From positions 46,039 through 110,038 of the forward strand of contig JAIETM010000017.1 in assembly GCA_019745155.1 (NCBI GenBank): a DNA stretch of 64,000 bases. Direction: 5' to 3'. The stretch's first letter is position 1. Each line of letters starts with the position of its first letter. The translations under genes were made by a program, and so were the position numbers. This stretch comes from Chitinophagaceae bacterium (GTDB taxonomy: Bacteria > Bacteroidota > Bacteroidia > Chitinophagales > Chitinophagaceae). Shown here piece after piece: positions 28,854 to 36,707 of the stretch. Under the pieces are notes generated by a model that did no database searches, was not told the origin of the DNA, and saw nothing but the letters and a program-made list of their open reading frames with translations.

Positions 28854-28955
28854 TTACAAGACTTGGCCACCTCCATGGAGCACAGGAATAATAATGACAG
28901 CAATAATAATTACTGAAATAATTGTTGCAATAGTATATGTCCTGTTGTTCATCAT
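28854..28955 (-). CDS. Leader peptide of the ilv-thr operon (attenuation control)
   Basis: A 33-codon open frame, ATG at 28955, TAA at 28854-28856. It begins MMNNRTYTIATII and ends HGGGQVL. It has nine Ile codons, all ATT, in runs of two, three and three, plus four Val, three Thr and two Leu. Its promoter is immediately upstream, and an intrinsic terminator follows 24 bases after the stop. The three consecutive Gly codons (GGA GGT GGC) carry the element that can pair with the terminator arm. A ribosome held at the Ile runs would leave that element free for antitermination; one reaching the stop would cover it and allow termination. A membrane peptide is the alternative reading, since the middle is also hydrophobic. 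Confidence 0.8.
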   Translation of the reverse strand: MMNNRTYTIATIISVIIIAVIIIPVLHGGGQVL

Positions 28956-28972
28956 GTCTGTGACGAGTGAAA

Positions 28973-29003
28973 CAAATATAACCACCTCATTAGTGAAAAC
29001 AAA
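28973..29003 (-). promoter_or_regulatory. Promoter of the ilv-thr operon leader
   Basis: The minus strand has TTTG (29003-29000), a 19-base spacer and TATATTTG (28980-28973). Both elements and the spacing match the Bacteroidota consensus. The -33 element lies 18 bases past the leuB stop, and transcription would begin about 12 bases before the leader ATG. Confidence 0.8.
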
Positions 29004-29021
29004 GAACTATTTTTTTAAAGC

Positions 29022-30137
29022 CTAGATAATCGTTGATTTTCTAAGCTCAATATTGTGCTGATTAACGGCTTCAGCAGCCTGATTTTCAATTCGATCACAC
29101 ACCATCTCACCAATGGTGGATGTGAAGTAAAAATTCATAGAATCAATATCTTTTGTAACAAAGCGATGCTCCAATGTCCAACTGCAAGCTTCTCTTACAG
29201 CTTCAGCTTCTGTGTTTAGTCCGAAATAATCAAGCAACATCGCTGCAGAAAGAATAGAACCAAGCGGATTGGCAATATCCTTTCCCGCCGCTTGCGGATA
29301 AGAACCATGAATCGGCTCAAACAAAGCGTTTTTCACTCCAATGGAAGCTGAAGGCAATAAACCCAGCGAGCCAGTCAACACACTTGCCTCATCACTAATA
29401 ATATCACCAAACATGTTCTCCGTAAGGATTACATCAAACTGTGCCGGGTTCAGGATCAACTGCATGGCTGCGTTGTCTACAAAGAGATAATCCACGACAA
29501 CTTCAGGATAACTTGTAGCCATTTGCTGTACTACCCTTCTCCACAAACGTGAAGTCTCTAAAACATTCGCCTTATCAACCAATGTAAGTTTCTTTCTGCG
29601 CTGCATGGCGTGTTCAAAAGCCAGTTTGGCAATACGCTCAATCTCATGCACCTGATACACACAATCATCACTAGCCTGTAAGCCATCTTCAGTCAATACT
29701 TTATTTCCAAAATAAATACCACCTGTCAGCTCCCTGTAGATCACAAAATCAACACCCTGTAACTGTTTTACTTTTAGTGGCGAGAGATGATGTAAAGATG
29801 CATACGTAGTTACCGGACGGATATTCGCATACAATTGCAGCACTTTGCGAAGCTTCAGCAACCCTTGTTCAGGTCGCACTTTAGCATTGGGGTCATTGTC
29901 ATATTTAGGATGACCGATAGCCCCAAACAGTACAGCATCTGCTTCTAAACAACTGGCAATGGTTGATTCAGGTAAGGGATTGCCTGTTGTATCAATTGCT
30001 GAAGCACCCATTAACTGATAATCATATTCAAATACATGACCATACTCCTTGGCAATGGTATCCAGCACGCGCACAGCCTGGGCCGTTACTTCCGGACCAA
30101 TACCATCTCCGTTAATCACTGTTATCTTTTTTTCCAT
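29022..30137 (-). CDS. leuB: 3-isopropylmalate dehydrogenase
   Basis: A 371-residue NAD-dependent oxidative decarboxylase, third step of leucine synthesis. The N-terminus INGDGIGPEVTAQAVRVLD, the substrate motif YRELTGGIYFG, DKANVLETSRLWR and the metal/NAD motif TENMFGDIISDEASV with GSLGLLPSAS are typical. Length is normal. Its ATG shares one base with the leuD stop. It is the last gene of the leuACDB unit; the ilv promoter starts just after it. Confidence 0.97.
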   Translation of the reverse strand: MEKKITVINGDGIGPEVTAQAVRVLDTIAKEYGHVFEYDYQLMGASAIDTTGNPLPESTIASCLEADAVLFGAIGHPKYDNDPNAKVRPEQGLLKLRKVLQLYANIRPVTTYASLHHLSPLKVKQLQGVDFVIYRELTGGIYFGNKVLTEDGLQASDDCVYQVHEIERIAKLAFEHAMQRRKKLTLVDKANVLETSRLWRRVVQQMATSYPEVVVDYLFVDNAAMQLILNPAQFDVILTENMFGDIISDEASVLTGSLGLLPSASIGVKNALFEPIHGSYPQAAGKDIANPLGSILSAAMLLDYFGLNTEAEAVREACSWTLEHRFVTKDIDSMNFYFTSTIGEMVCDRIENQAAEAVNQHNIELRKSTII

Positions 30138-30748
30138 CAGGCAGCAAAAGTTTTATGACTAGCTTGTTCAAAACTTGAAATAACATCGCGCATGCTCAGT
30201 AAGTAATCAATATCATCATAGCCGTTGAGCAAGCAGATTTTTTTATACGGGCTGATATCAAAACCGCTATTCACTTTACCATCAGCAGTTTTGATGGATT
30301 GCGCAGGCAGATCTACTGTTATTTCAGTGGATGGATGATGCAATACAAGCTGCATCAGTGTTGCCAGTGTTTCTTCCGTTACCTGAACAGGCAATAAAAA
30401 ATTATTCAGTGCATTGTTTCGAAAGATATCAGCAAAAAAACTGCTTACGACTACATCAAAACCATAATCTTTAATCGCCCAAGCCGCATGCTCCCTGCTA
30501 CTACCGCAGCCAAAGTTTTTTCCTGCCAACAAAATTCTTCCGCTAAATTTTGCATCATTCAATACAAAATCCTTGTTGGGCTGAGCTTCATCGTCATTAC
30601 TGTAGCGCCAATCGCGAAACAGGTTTTTACCAAAGCCTTCTCTACTGGTTGCTTTCAGAAAGCGCGCAGGAATGATCTGATCAGTATCAATGTGCTCAAT
30701 GGGTAATGGCACTGCAGTGGATGATATTACTTGTATTTTGGTACGCAT
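30137..30748 (-). CDS. leuD: 3-isopropylmalate dehydratase small subunit
   Basis: A 203-residue swivel-domain subunit that pairs with LeuC to isomerise 2- to 3-isopropylmalate. Motifs are IDTDQIIPARFLK, GKNFGCGSSREHAAWAI and SSFFADIFRNNALNN. It lies between leuC (one-base gap) and leuB. Confidence 0.97.
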   Translation of the reverse strand: MRTKIQVISSTAVPLPIEHIDTDQIIPARFLKATSREGFGKNLFRDWRYSNDDEAQPNKDFVLNDAKFSGRILLAGKNFGCGSSREHAAWAIKDYGFDVVVSSFFADIFRNNALNNFLLPVQVTEETLATLMQLVLHHPSTEITVDLPAQSIKTADGKVNSGFDISPYKKICLLNGYDDIDYLLSMRDVISSFEQASHKTFAA

Positions 30749-30749
30749 C

Positions 30750-32144
30750 TTAATTCAATAATTCTCTTACATCTGTTACTACGCCTGTTAATGCTGCTGC
30801 GGCTGCGGTGAGCGGACTAGCCAACATAGTTCTTGCATTCGGACCTTGACGTCCTTCAAAATTTCTATTAGAAGTTGCTATACAGTATTTGCCTGCAGGT
30901 ATCTTGTCTTCATTCATACCCAAGCATGCCGAACAGCCTGCTTGTCTCAACTGAAAACCCGCTGCTTCTAATACTTGATCCAAACCTTCAGCCTTAGCTT
31001 GCGCAGCAACTTGCTGAGAGCCTGGCACAATCCACACTTCAACGTCTTTTGCTTTTTGCTTACCCTTTACTAATGCAGCAACTGCGCGTAAATCTTCAAT
31101 ACGTGCGTTGGTACAACTGCCGATAAAGACATAATCTATTTTCTGTCCCTGTATAGCCTGCCCCTCTTGCAGTCCCATATACTGCAATGCTTTTCTAAAC
31201 GATTGCTTTTCTTGCTCAGTAAGTGTTTCTGATTGCGGAATCAATTGCTTCACACCAATACCCATACCAGGATTGGTACCATAAGTAATCATTGGCTCAA
31301 TGCTGGCAGCATCAATGTGTAATTCCAAATCAAAGCTGGCGTCAGCATCACTATAGAGTTCAGCCCACTGTGCAACAGCTGCATCAAAGTTTGCAGGCGC
31401 ATATGGTTTATTACGTAAATAATCGAAAGTAGTTTGATCAGGTGCAATCAAGCCGCCTCTGGCGCCCATTTCAATACTCATATTGCAGATAGTCATTCTG
31501 CCTTCCATACTCAAACTACGAATAGTACTACCTGCATACTCTACAAAATAACCTGTAGCACCACTGGCAGAGATCTTTGCAATAATGTGCAAGATGATGT
31601 CTTTAGCAGTTACTCCTTTTTGCAGATGACCATCTACATTGATGCGCATCAATTTTGGTCGGCTCTGCATCAAGCATTGTGTGGCCAGCACCATCTCCAC
31701 TTCGCTTGTGCCAATACCAAAAGCAATAGTACCAAATGCACCATGCGTAGAGGTATGACTATCGCCGCAGACAATGGTCATGCCGGGCTGGGTAATCCCC
31801 AACTCTGGACCAATCACGTGTACAATACCCTGATAAGGATGCCCCAAGCCATATAGTTCAATACCGAACTCGGCACAGTTCTGCACCAATGCAGCTACTT
31901 GCTGACGCGACATCGCTTCTTTAATTGGCAGATGCTGATTAAGTGTGGGTACATTATGATCCGCAGTGGCAACTACCTGCCGGGGGCGAAATACAGGTAG
32001 CTTTCTTTGACGGAGACCGTCAAAGGCCTGCGGGCTGGTTACTTCATGGATAAAATGTCGGTCTATGTATAATACAGCGGGACCACCGCTGATTTGCTTT
32101 ACAACGTGCTTTTCCCAAATCTTATCGAATAGTGTTTTTCCCAT
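30750..32144 (-). CDS. leuC: 3-isopropylmalate dehydratase large subunit
   Basis: A 464-residue aconitase-family subunit with a [4Fe-4S] cluster. Cluster cysteines are in [13 protein letters not shown] and [10 protein letters not shown]. The substrate motif [14 protein letters not shown] and the [12 protein letters not shown] segment are intact. It starts 4 bases after leuA and continues into leuD. Confidence 0.97.
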   Translation of the reverse strand: MGKTLFDKIWEKHVVKQISGGPAVLYIDRHFIHEVTSPQAFDGLRQRKLPVFRPRQVVATADHNVPTLNQHLPIKEAMSRQQVAALVQNCAEFGIELYGLGHPYQGIVHVIGPELGITQPGMTIVCGDSHTSTHGAFGTIAFGIGTSEVEMVLATQCLMQSRPKLMRINVDGHLQKGVTAKDIILHIIAKISASGATGYFVEYAGSTIRSLSMEGRMTICNMSIEMGARGGLIAPDQTTFDYLRNKPYAPANFDAAVAQWAELYSDADASFDLELHIDAASIEPMITYGTNPGMGIGVKQLIPQSETLTEQEKQSFRKALQYMGLQEGQAIQGQKIDYVFIGSCTNARIEDLRAVAALVKGKQKAKDVEVWIVPGSQQVAAQAKAEGLDQVLEAAGFQLRQAGCSACLGMNEDKIPAGKYCIATSNRNFEGRQGPNARTMLASPLTAAAAALTGVVTDVRELLN

Positions 32145-32148
32145 AGAA

Positions 32149-33318
32149 TTATGCTACTGCGATTACTTCCTGATAATGCATGGCCAATGATTGTAAATCC
32201 TCGTCTGTTACTTCTTTCTGCTGATCCGCGATATGCAAGAATTGCTCGTACAAAGTGTCGATATCATTTCTATTAAACTGATAGCCCAATTTTTGGAATC
32301 GATAAGCCAATGCAGATCGACCGCTACGTGCAGTCAATACAATCTTGGAACTGTCTGCACCTACTTCTTCCGGACTGATGATCTCATACGTTTCTGCGCT
32401 CTTCAAAAATCCATCCTGATGAATACCGGATGAATGCGCAAATGCATTGGCACCAACAATGGCCTTATTCGGCTGAACAGGCATGCGCATGGTATCTGAT
32501 ACGCTTCTGCTGACCGGATTGAGTTTAGCTGGCTGTACCCCTGTGTAGTAGCCCATTTGTTTGTGCTGGCGCAAAACCATCACCACTTCTTCCAGTGAGG
32601 TATTACCAGCACGTTCACCAATACCATTGATGGTACATTCTACCTGTCTTGCACCATTCATTACACCGGCAACAGCATTGGCAGTTGCCAAACCCAAATC
32701 ATTATGACAATGACAAGAAAGAATGGCTTTATCAATATTGGGCACATTGTTCATCAAGTATGCAATCTTCTCTCCATACTGATGCGGCAAACAATAGCCT
32801 GTGGTATCTGGAATATTTAATACGGTAGCACCTGCTGCAATCACCGCCTCAACTACTCTGGCCAAATAAGCATTATCTGTTCTACCGGCGTCTTCTGCAT
32901 AGAACTCCACATCATCTGTATAGTTTCTGGCCCAGCGCACACATTGTACGGCTCTTGCTAGAATATCTGCTTGTGTGGAGTTGAACTTACCCCTAATATG
33001 AAAATCTGAAGTGCCAATACCTGTATGTATACGTGGACGTTTGGCATAGCGCAATGCAGCTGCAGCTGCTTCAATGTCTTTTTCTACAGCACGACTTAAA
33101 GCGCAAACTGTTGCGTGCTGTACATGGGTAGCTATTTCTCTCACCGACTCAAAATCGCCCGGTGAAGAAATCGGGAACCCTGCTTCTATCACATCAACAC
33201 CCAAATCTTCCAATACCAGAGCCAGTTCCAGTTTCTCTTTTGTGTTGAGCTTGCAACCTGGCACCTGTTCTCCATCGCGGAGGGTGGTATCAAAAATGAA
33301 AATTCGACTATCCTGCAT
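32149..33318 (-). CDS. leuA: 2-isopropylmalate synthase, short form
   Basis: A 389-residue enzyme that condenses acetyl-CoA with 2-oxoisovalerate. The TIM-barrel catalytic domain has the metal/substrate motifs [30 protein letters not shown] and [15 protein letters not shown]. The communication region has [12 protein letters not shown]. The protein stops there: the C-terminal LeuA dimer/regulatory domain of the ~520-residue E. coli type, where leucine binds, is absent. Homocitrate synthase or citramalate synthase are relatives, but the leuCDB context supports LeuA. The ATG at 33318 is used; the longer frame starts at TTG inside the leader hairpin. Confidence 0.93.
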   Translation of the reverse strand: MQDSRIFIFDTTLRDGEQVPGCKLNTKEKLELALVLEDLGVDVIEAGFPISSPGDFESVREIATHVQHATVCALSRAVEKDIEAAAAALRYAKRPRIHTGIGTSDFHIRGKFNSTQADILARAVQCVRWARNYTDDVEFYAEDAGRTDNAYLARVVEAVIAAGATVLNIPDTTGYCLPHQYGEKIAYLMNNVPNIDKAILSCHCHNDLGLATANAVAGVMNGARQVECTINGIGERAGNTSLEEVVMVLRQHKQMGYYTGVQPAKLNPVSRSVSDTMRMPVQPNKAIVGANAFAHSSGIHQDGFLKSAETYEIISPEEVGADSSKIVLTARSGRSALAYRFQKLGYQFNRNDIDTLYEQFLHIADQQKEVTDEDLQSLAMHYQEVIAVA

Positions 33319-33335
33319 ATAAAAATATTGGCGAT

Positions 33336-33392
33336 AAAAAAGCAGACAGCTTAAATTTGAATTGCCTGCCAAATGAGCTAAGCTGCCTGCTT
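33336..33392 (-). terminator. Leader terminator hairpin upstream of leuA
   Basis: On the minus strand AAGCAGGCAGCTTA (33392-33379) pairs with TAAGCTGTCTGCTT (33353-33340) over 14 bp with one G-U and is followed by a T run. The 25-base loop has an inner ATTTG/CAAAT stem. It ends 17 bases before the leuA ATG and must be read through for leu expression. A competing small hairpin, CTAAGC-AGGCA-GCTTAG, uses the same 5' arm. No leuA promoter was confidently found upstream. Confidence 0.75.
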
Positions 33393-33441
33393 AGAACCGA
33401 AAATATCTTTCTTCAAGAGCTGCATCAAACCAAAACCGCAT
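33391..33441 (-). CDS. Possible leuA leader peptide (16 codons), tentative
   Basis: A short frame with ATG at 33441 and TAA at 33391-33393, reading MRFWFDAALEERYFRF. Six of sixteen residues are aromatic and only one is Leu, so it is not a Leu-run leader. Its stop codon overlaps the first base pairs of the terminator hairpin, so a ribosome waiting at the stop would cover the 5' arm and block termination. This geometry differs from the ilv leader. With no promoter identified and a frame this short, chance is a real possibility. Confidence 0.35.
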   Translation of the reverse strand: MRFWFDAALEERYFRF

Positions 33442-33518
33442 AGGAATTACGTTGTGCAACCTGAACAAGAAAGCCGGAAATGCAATACCAGTAAGGATTT
33501 TAACTATATTGAATTACG

Positions 33519-35069
33519 ATGCCCAACAGACCAACAGACCAGTTATTTCAGCTGATTAAATCGCTTGATAAGGCGGAAAAGCGCAATTTCAAGCTATACG
33601 CTAAGCGAAATGCAGCCGGGGCCGACTTGAAAGTGGTGCAATTATTTGATGCTTTGGATAAGTTGGAGGAGTATGATGAAGCGAAATTATTGAAGCATAC
33701 CAAGTCGATCAAGAAGCAACAGCTATCCAATATCAAAGCGCATTTATACAAGCAGATCCTGAATAGTCTCCGGCTTTTGAAAGATGAGGGCAATATTGAT
33801 ATACAGTTACATGAGCAAATGGACCATGCAAGGATTCTCTTCAACAAAGGGCTGTATATGCAGAGTCTGAAAGTGTTGGAGAAGATTAAGGAGAGCAGCA
33901 AAGATCATCATCAGGTTACCTTCTGGTTACAGGCGCTCATATTTGAAAAGAAGATTGAATCGCTCTATATCACCAGAAGTTTCAAGAACAGGGCTGAGTT
34001 ATTGAGTAAAGAAGTGGAAGAATTAGACGACCGATTGGTGATGATTGGGAAATTATCAAACCTGGCTTTGCAACTGTATGGTTGGTATATCAATCATGGT
34101 CATGCCCGCAACAAACAAGAAGAACAATCGCTCAAAACATTCTTTACGCAACAATTGCCCAAGCATGCAGATCAGCAAAGAGGATTTTATGAACGTATGT
34201 ATTTGTATCAGGCTTATTGTTGGTATGCATTCATTCTTCAAGACCTGCTGCAATACTATAAATACTGCCAACGCTGGGTAGATTTGTTTGAGGAAGAACC
34301 GGTGATGAAATCCATTGAAACATTGTACTACTTAAAAGGCATGCACAATTTGCTGAACGCACACTTCATGTTGCGCAACCATCAAAAGCATGCTTTGGAA
34401 TTAAGTAAACTGCAAAAGTTTTATACTTCACCTATTTGCGTACAACAGGAGAATAATCAAGTACAGGCTTTTGTGCATTTGTTTACAGCACGCATTAACC
34501 AGCATTTCATGGAAGGCAGTTTCAGCAAAGGTGTGGTACAGATTGCGCCATTGGAAGCTGAGCTGGAAGCATACGCATCTAAGCTAGATCTACATCGGGT
34601 ATTGGTTTTCTATTATAAAATTGCTTGTCTGCATTTTGGCGCAGGTGATAATGCAACAGCCATCAGCTACCTGCAAAAAATCATTCACTGGAAAACAGAC
34701 CTCCGTTCTGACCTGCAATGTTATGCACGCTTACTGCATTTGATTGCACACTATGAATTAGGTAACTATGATATCTTGGAACACTTGATTAAATCCGTGT
34801 ACCGTTTCATGGCCAAGCTGGAAAGCTTAACGGTGGTGGAGGAAGCCATTTTCCAATTCTTACGTAGCAGCTTTGCTTCTACGCCGGTGAAGATTGTTCC
34901 GCAATTTGCTAAACTCCATCAACGCCTAAGCAAACTGGAAGGCAGTGCATTGGAAACAAGATCATTCATGTATCTGGATATTCTTTCCTGGCTTGAGAGT
35001 AAAATGCAGAGCAAACCGGTACAGGAGATCATCCGCCAGAAATTTCTACAACAACAGAAAGGGAAGTAA
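33519..35069 (+). CDS. Conserved-looking helical protein, function unknown
   Basis: A 516-residue soluble protein with no signal peptide or membrane segment. It is strongly helical and rich in Leu, Lys, Gln and Tyr, with alternating helix pairs (for example LFNKGLYMQSLKVLEKIKES and ACLHFGAGDNATAISYLQKI) that recall tetratricopeptide-type repeats. The N-terminal 60 residues (LIKSLDKAEKRNFKLYAKR) are highly basic. I do not recognise a named family or a catalytic motif. It is divergent from leuA, sharing the 200-base upstream region, and is followed by the tRNA-Leu terminator on the other strand. Confidence 0.75.
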   Translation: MPNRPTDQLFQLIKSLDKAEKRNFKLYAKRNAAGADLKVVQLFDALDKLEEYDEAKLLKHTKSIKKQQLSNIKAHLYKQILNSLRLLKDEGNIDIQLHEQMDHARILFNKGLYMQSLKVLEKIKESSKDHHQVTFWLQALIFEKKIESLYITRSFKNRAELLSKEVEELDDRLVMIGKLSNLALQLYGWYINHGHARNKQEEQSLKTFFTQQLPKHADQQRGFYERMYLYQAYCWYAFILQDLLQYYKYCQRWVDLFEEEPVMKSIETLYYLKGMHNLLNAHFMLRNHQKHALELSKLQKFYTSPICVQQENNQVQAFVHLFTARINQHFMEGSFSKGVVQIAPLEAELEAYASKLDLHRVLVFYYKIACLHFGAGDNATAISYLQKIIHWKTDLRSDLQCYARLLHLIAHYELGNYDILEHLIKSVYRFMAKLESLTVVEEAIFQFLRSSFASTPVKIVPQFAKLHQRLSKLEGSALETRSFMYLDILSWLESKMQSKPVQEIIRQKFLQQQKGK

Positions 35070-35072
35070 ATA

Positions 35073-35101
35073 AAAAACCCTCCGCTTGTTGCAGAGGGTT
35101 T
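35073..35101 (-). terminator. Terminator after tRNA-Leu
   Basis: AACCCTC (35077-35083) pairs with GAGGGTT (35095-35101). The minus strand then has a run of T. It serves tRNA-Leu; on the plus strand the hairpin just follows the 516-residue gene but lacks a T run. Confidence 0.7.
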
Positions 35102-35102
35102 G

Positions 35103-35188
35103 TGCCCCAGGCGGGACTTGAACCCGCACTCGCTTTTCGGCGAACAGGATTTTAAGTCCTGCGTGTCTACCAATTCCACCACCAGGGC
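35103..35188 (-). tRNA. tRNA-Leu (anticodon TAA)
   Basis: Eighty-six bases with a long variable arm, as expected for tRNA-Leu. The acceptor stem is GCCCTGG/CTGGGGC with two G-U pairs and discriminator A. The anticodon stem CAGGA/TCCTG encloses the loop CTTAAAA, so the anticodon is TAA. The T-arm has GGTTCAAGTCC. CCA is not encoded. Confidence 0.95.
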
Positions 35189-35233
35189 GAACCCGGTATT
35201 AGCGACTCCAAATGTCGGAAATCGTTGCTACCG

Positions 35234-35259
35234 AAAAAAAATCCCGACGTGGGTCGGGA
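35234..35259 (-). terminator. Terminator after tRNA-Gly
   Basis: TCCCGAC (35242-35248) and GTCGGGA (35253-35259) pair perfectly. On the minus strand eight T follow. Confidence 0.85.
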
Positions 35260-35266
35260 CTTTCAG

Positions 35267-35339
35267 AGCGGAAGACCGGGCTCGAACCGGCCACCCCAAC
35301 CTTGGCAAGGTTGTGCTCTACCAAATGAGCTACTTCCGC
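35267..35339 (-). tRNA. tRNA-Gly (anticodon GCC)
   Basis: Seventy-three bases. The acceptor stem is GCGGAAG/CTTCCGC and the anticodon stem CAACC/GGTTG has the loop TTGCCAA, so the anticodon is GCC. The T-arm has GGTTCGAGCCC. CCA is not encoded. It has its own promoter and terminator, separate from tRNA-Leu. Confidence 0.96.
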
Positions 35340-35367
35340 TTGTTTGTTAAGAACTAAATTGGGAGTG

Positions 35368-35375
35368 CAAAAATA
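35368..35375 (-). promoter_or_regulatory. -7 promoter box for tRNA-Gly
   Basis: The minus strand reads TATTTTTG, a perfect TAnnTTTG, 28 bases before the tRNA. A TTTG lies 18 bases further upstream. Confidence 0.6.
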
Positions 35376-35415
35376 GACAACCAGCGTTCTCAACAAAATT
35401 TTTATGCAAGTTTTT

Positions 35416-35619
35416 TTACTTGTATTTAGGTTCGTACTTGCTGCTCTCCTGTACTTCTACCTTAGGCGTACCCTTATAACGCTGGTTGTACAGGCGATAG
35501 CAACCACCCAGCACAAAAGCCATAATGCAGAACACCTGCAGATAAAATAAAAATCTGGAGGAGTTTACCCAGTTGTGGGTGAAATCTTTGCTCTTAATCT
35601 CGTTGATTTCGTTTGACAT
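35416..35619 (-). CDS. Small single-span membrane protein, function unknown
   Basis: A 67-residue protein with a polar N-terminus (MSNEINEIKSKDFTHNW), one hydrophobic span (FLFYLQVFCIMAFVLGG) and a charged C-terminal tail rich in Lys, Glu and Tyr. The ATG at 35619 fits better than the longer frame from 35640. It follows the glycosyltransferase gene at 35661 by 41 bases on the same strand. No family was recognised. Confidence 0.6.
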   Translation of the reverse strand: MSNEINEIKSKDFTHNWVNSSRFLFYLQVFCIMAFVLGGCYRLYNQRYKGTPKVEVQESSKYEPKYK

Positions 35620-35660
35620 GGTTTTGGAATTGCGTTGCAAAAATAAGGGGGCAGCAGTAA

Positions 35661-36689
35661 TTAGCGCAAAGGTTTCTGCACAATTTCATGAAAGTATCGC
35701 TTCCCTTTCACAAAATGCTGCCAAACCACTGATACAGGGGCCACTCCAGCAAGCTGGTGCATGGGTTTGGTTCCATGGCTATAGCGGATTTTACCGGTAA
35801 ATACCCTACTCATGAAAGCCAGATGGGCCCTAAATATGGCCACAAAAAAATATACATCACCATGAAAAAGACCCTTCCAGGCTGAAATGGCATCTAAACC
35901 CAAGCGAACAGGTATTTTCCAGAGCATTTCACCGAAAGACAGGTTTTTCATCAGCATCACCAGATTGTTGCGAAAATTCAGGAAAACTTTTCGTCCGCCT
36001 CTAGGTAAAGTGCCGCCGCCTACATGATAAACTACTGCAGCGGGACAAGCTTTCAACTGATAACCGGCTAATTGTAAGCGCCAGCAGAGATCAATCTCTT
36101 CCTGATGCGCAAAAAAGCTTTCATCCAAACCACCTACCTGATGATAAGCAGCCGCTTTGATGCACAATGCCGCACCGGAAGCCCAGAAAATAGCTTCACT
36201 GCTTTGATATTGGCCCTGATCTTTTTCGCAAACATCAAATACCCTTCCACGAGAAAATGGGTAACCCAGTGGATCCAACCATCCACCTGCTGCTCCAGCG
36301 TATTCAAAAGCTGCTTTATCATGATAAGCCAATAGCTTGGGCTGACAAGCAGCCAATTGCTGATCGGATTCTAATAAGTTGATCATCGGCGCCAGCCAAT
36401 CTTGATCAACTTCTACATCTGAATTCAGTAATACATAGTAATCTGTATCCAATTCTTTCAATACACGATTATAGCCACCTGCAAAGCCTTCATTCGAATG
36501 ATAGCGACGTAGGTCTAATTGCGGATACTTGGCATGTAGAAAAGCAACAGAATCATCAGTGGATGCATTATCTGCCACCACCAAATGCATATTGGGGTAA
36601 TTGGTTGCCAGCACAGAAGGCAGAAATCTTTCCAGATGCTGCTTACCATTATAATTTAAAATCACTACCGCTACGGAGGGTGCTGACAT
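35661..36689 (-). CDS. Family 2 glycosyltransferase
   Basis: A 342-residue GT-A fold enzyme. The N-terminal nucleotide-binding part is VVILNYNGKQHLERFL and VVADNASTDDSV. The DxD-like metal motif is LLNSDVEVDQDW. The acceptor region has GLDESFFAHQEEIDLCWRLQLAG, the ED-type catalytic segment typical of rhamnosyl- and related transferases (WcaA/RfbF type). A hydrophobic patch near residue 275 may touch the membrane. The start is the ATG at 36689; a GTG lies two codons upstream. Donor and acceptor are unknown. Confidence 0.88.
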   Translation of the reverse strand: MSAPSVAVVILNYNGKQHLERFLPSVLATNYPNMHLVVADNASTDDSVAFLHAKYPQLDLRRYHSNEGFAGGYNRVLKELDTDYYVLLNSDVEVDQDWLAPMINLLESDQQLAACQPKLLAYHDKAAFEYAGAAGGWLDPLGYPFSRGRVFDVCEKDQGQYQSSEAIFWASGAALCIKAAAYHQVGGLDESFFAHQEEIDLCWRLQLAGYQLKACPAAVVYHVGGGTLPRGGRKVFLNFRNNLVMLMKNLSFGEMLWKIPVRLGLDAISAWKGLFHGDVYFFVAIFRAHLAFMSRVFTGKIRYSHGTKPMHQLAGVAPVSVVWQHFVKGKRYFHEIVQKPLR

Positions 36690-36707
36690 GGGCACGAAAA
36701 TAAGGCA

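Noticed and set aside
28816..29025. Plus-strand frame of 69 residues across the ilv leader
   Set aside because: It has no promoter, runs through the terminator stem and mirrors the Ile-run codons of the minus-strand leader.
33426..33500. Leu-rich reading frame upstream of leuA as a classical Leu leader
   Set aside because: Five Leu codons occur in one frame before a TAA, but there is no ATG or GTG start; only TTA, CTG or TTG would serve.
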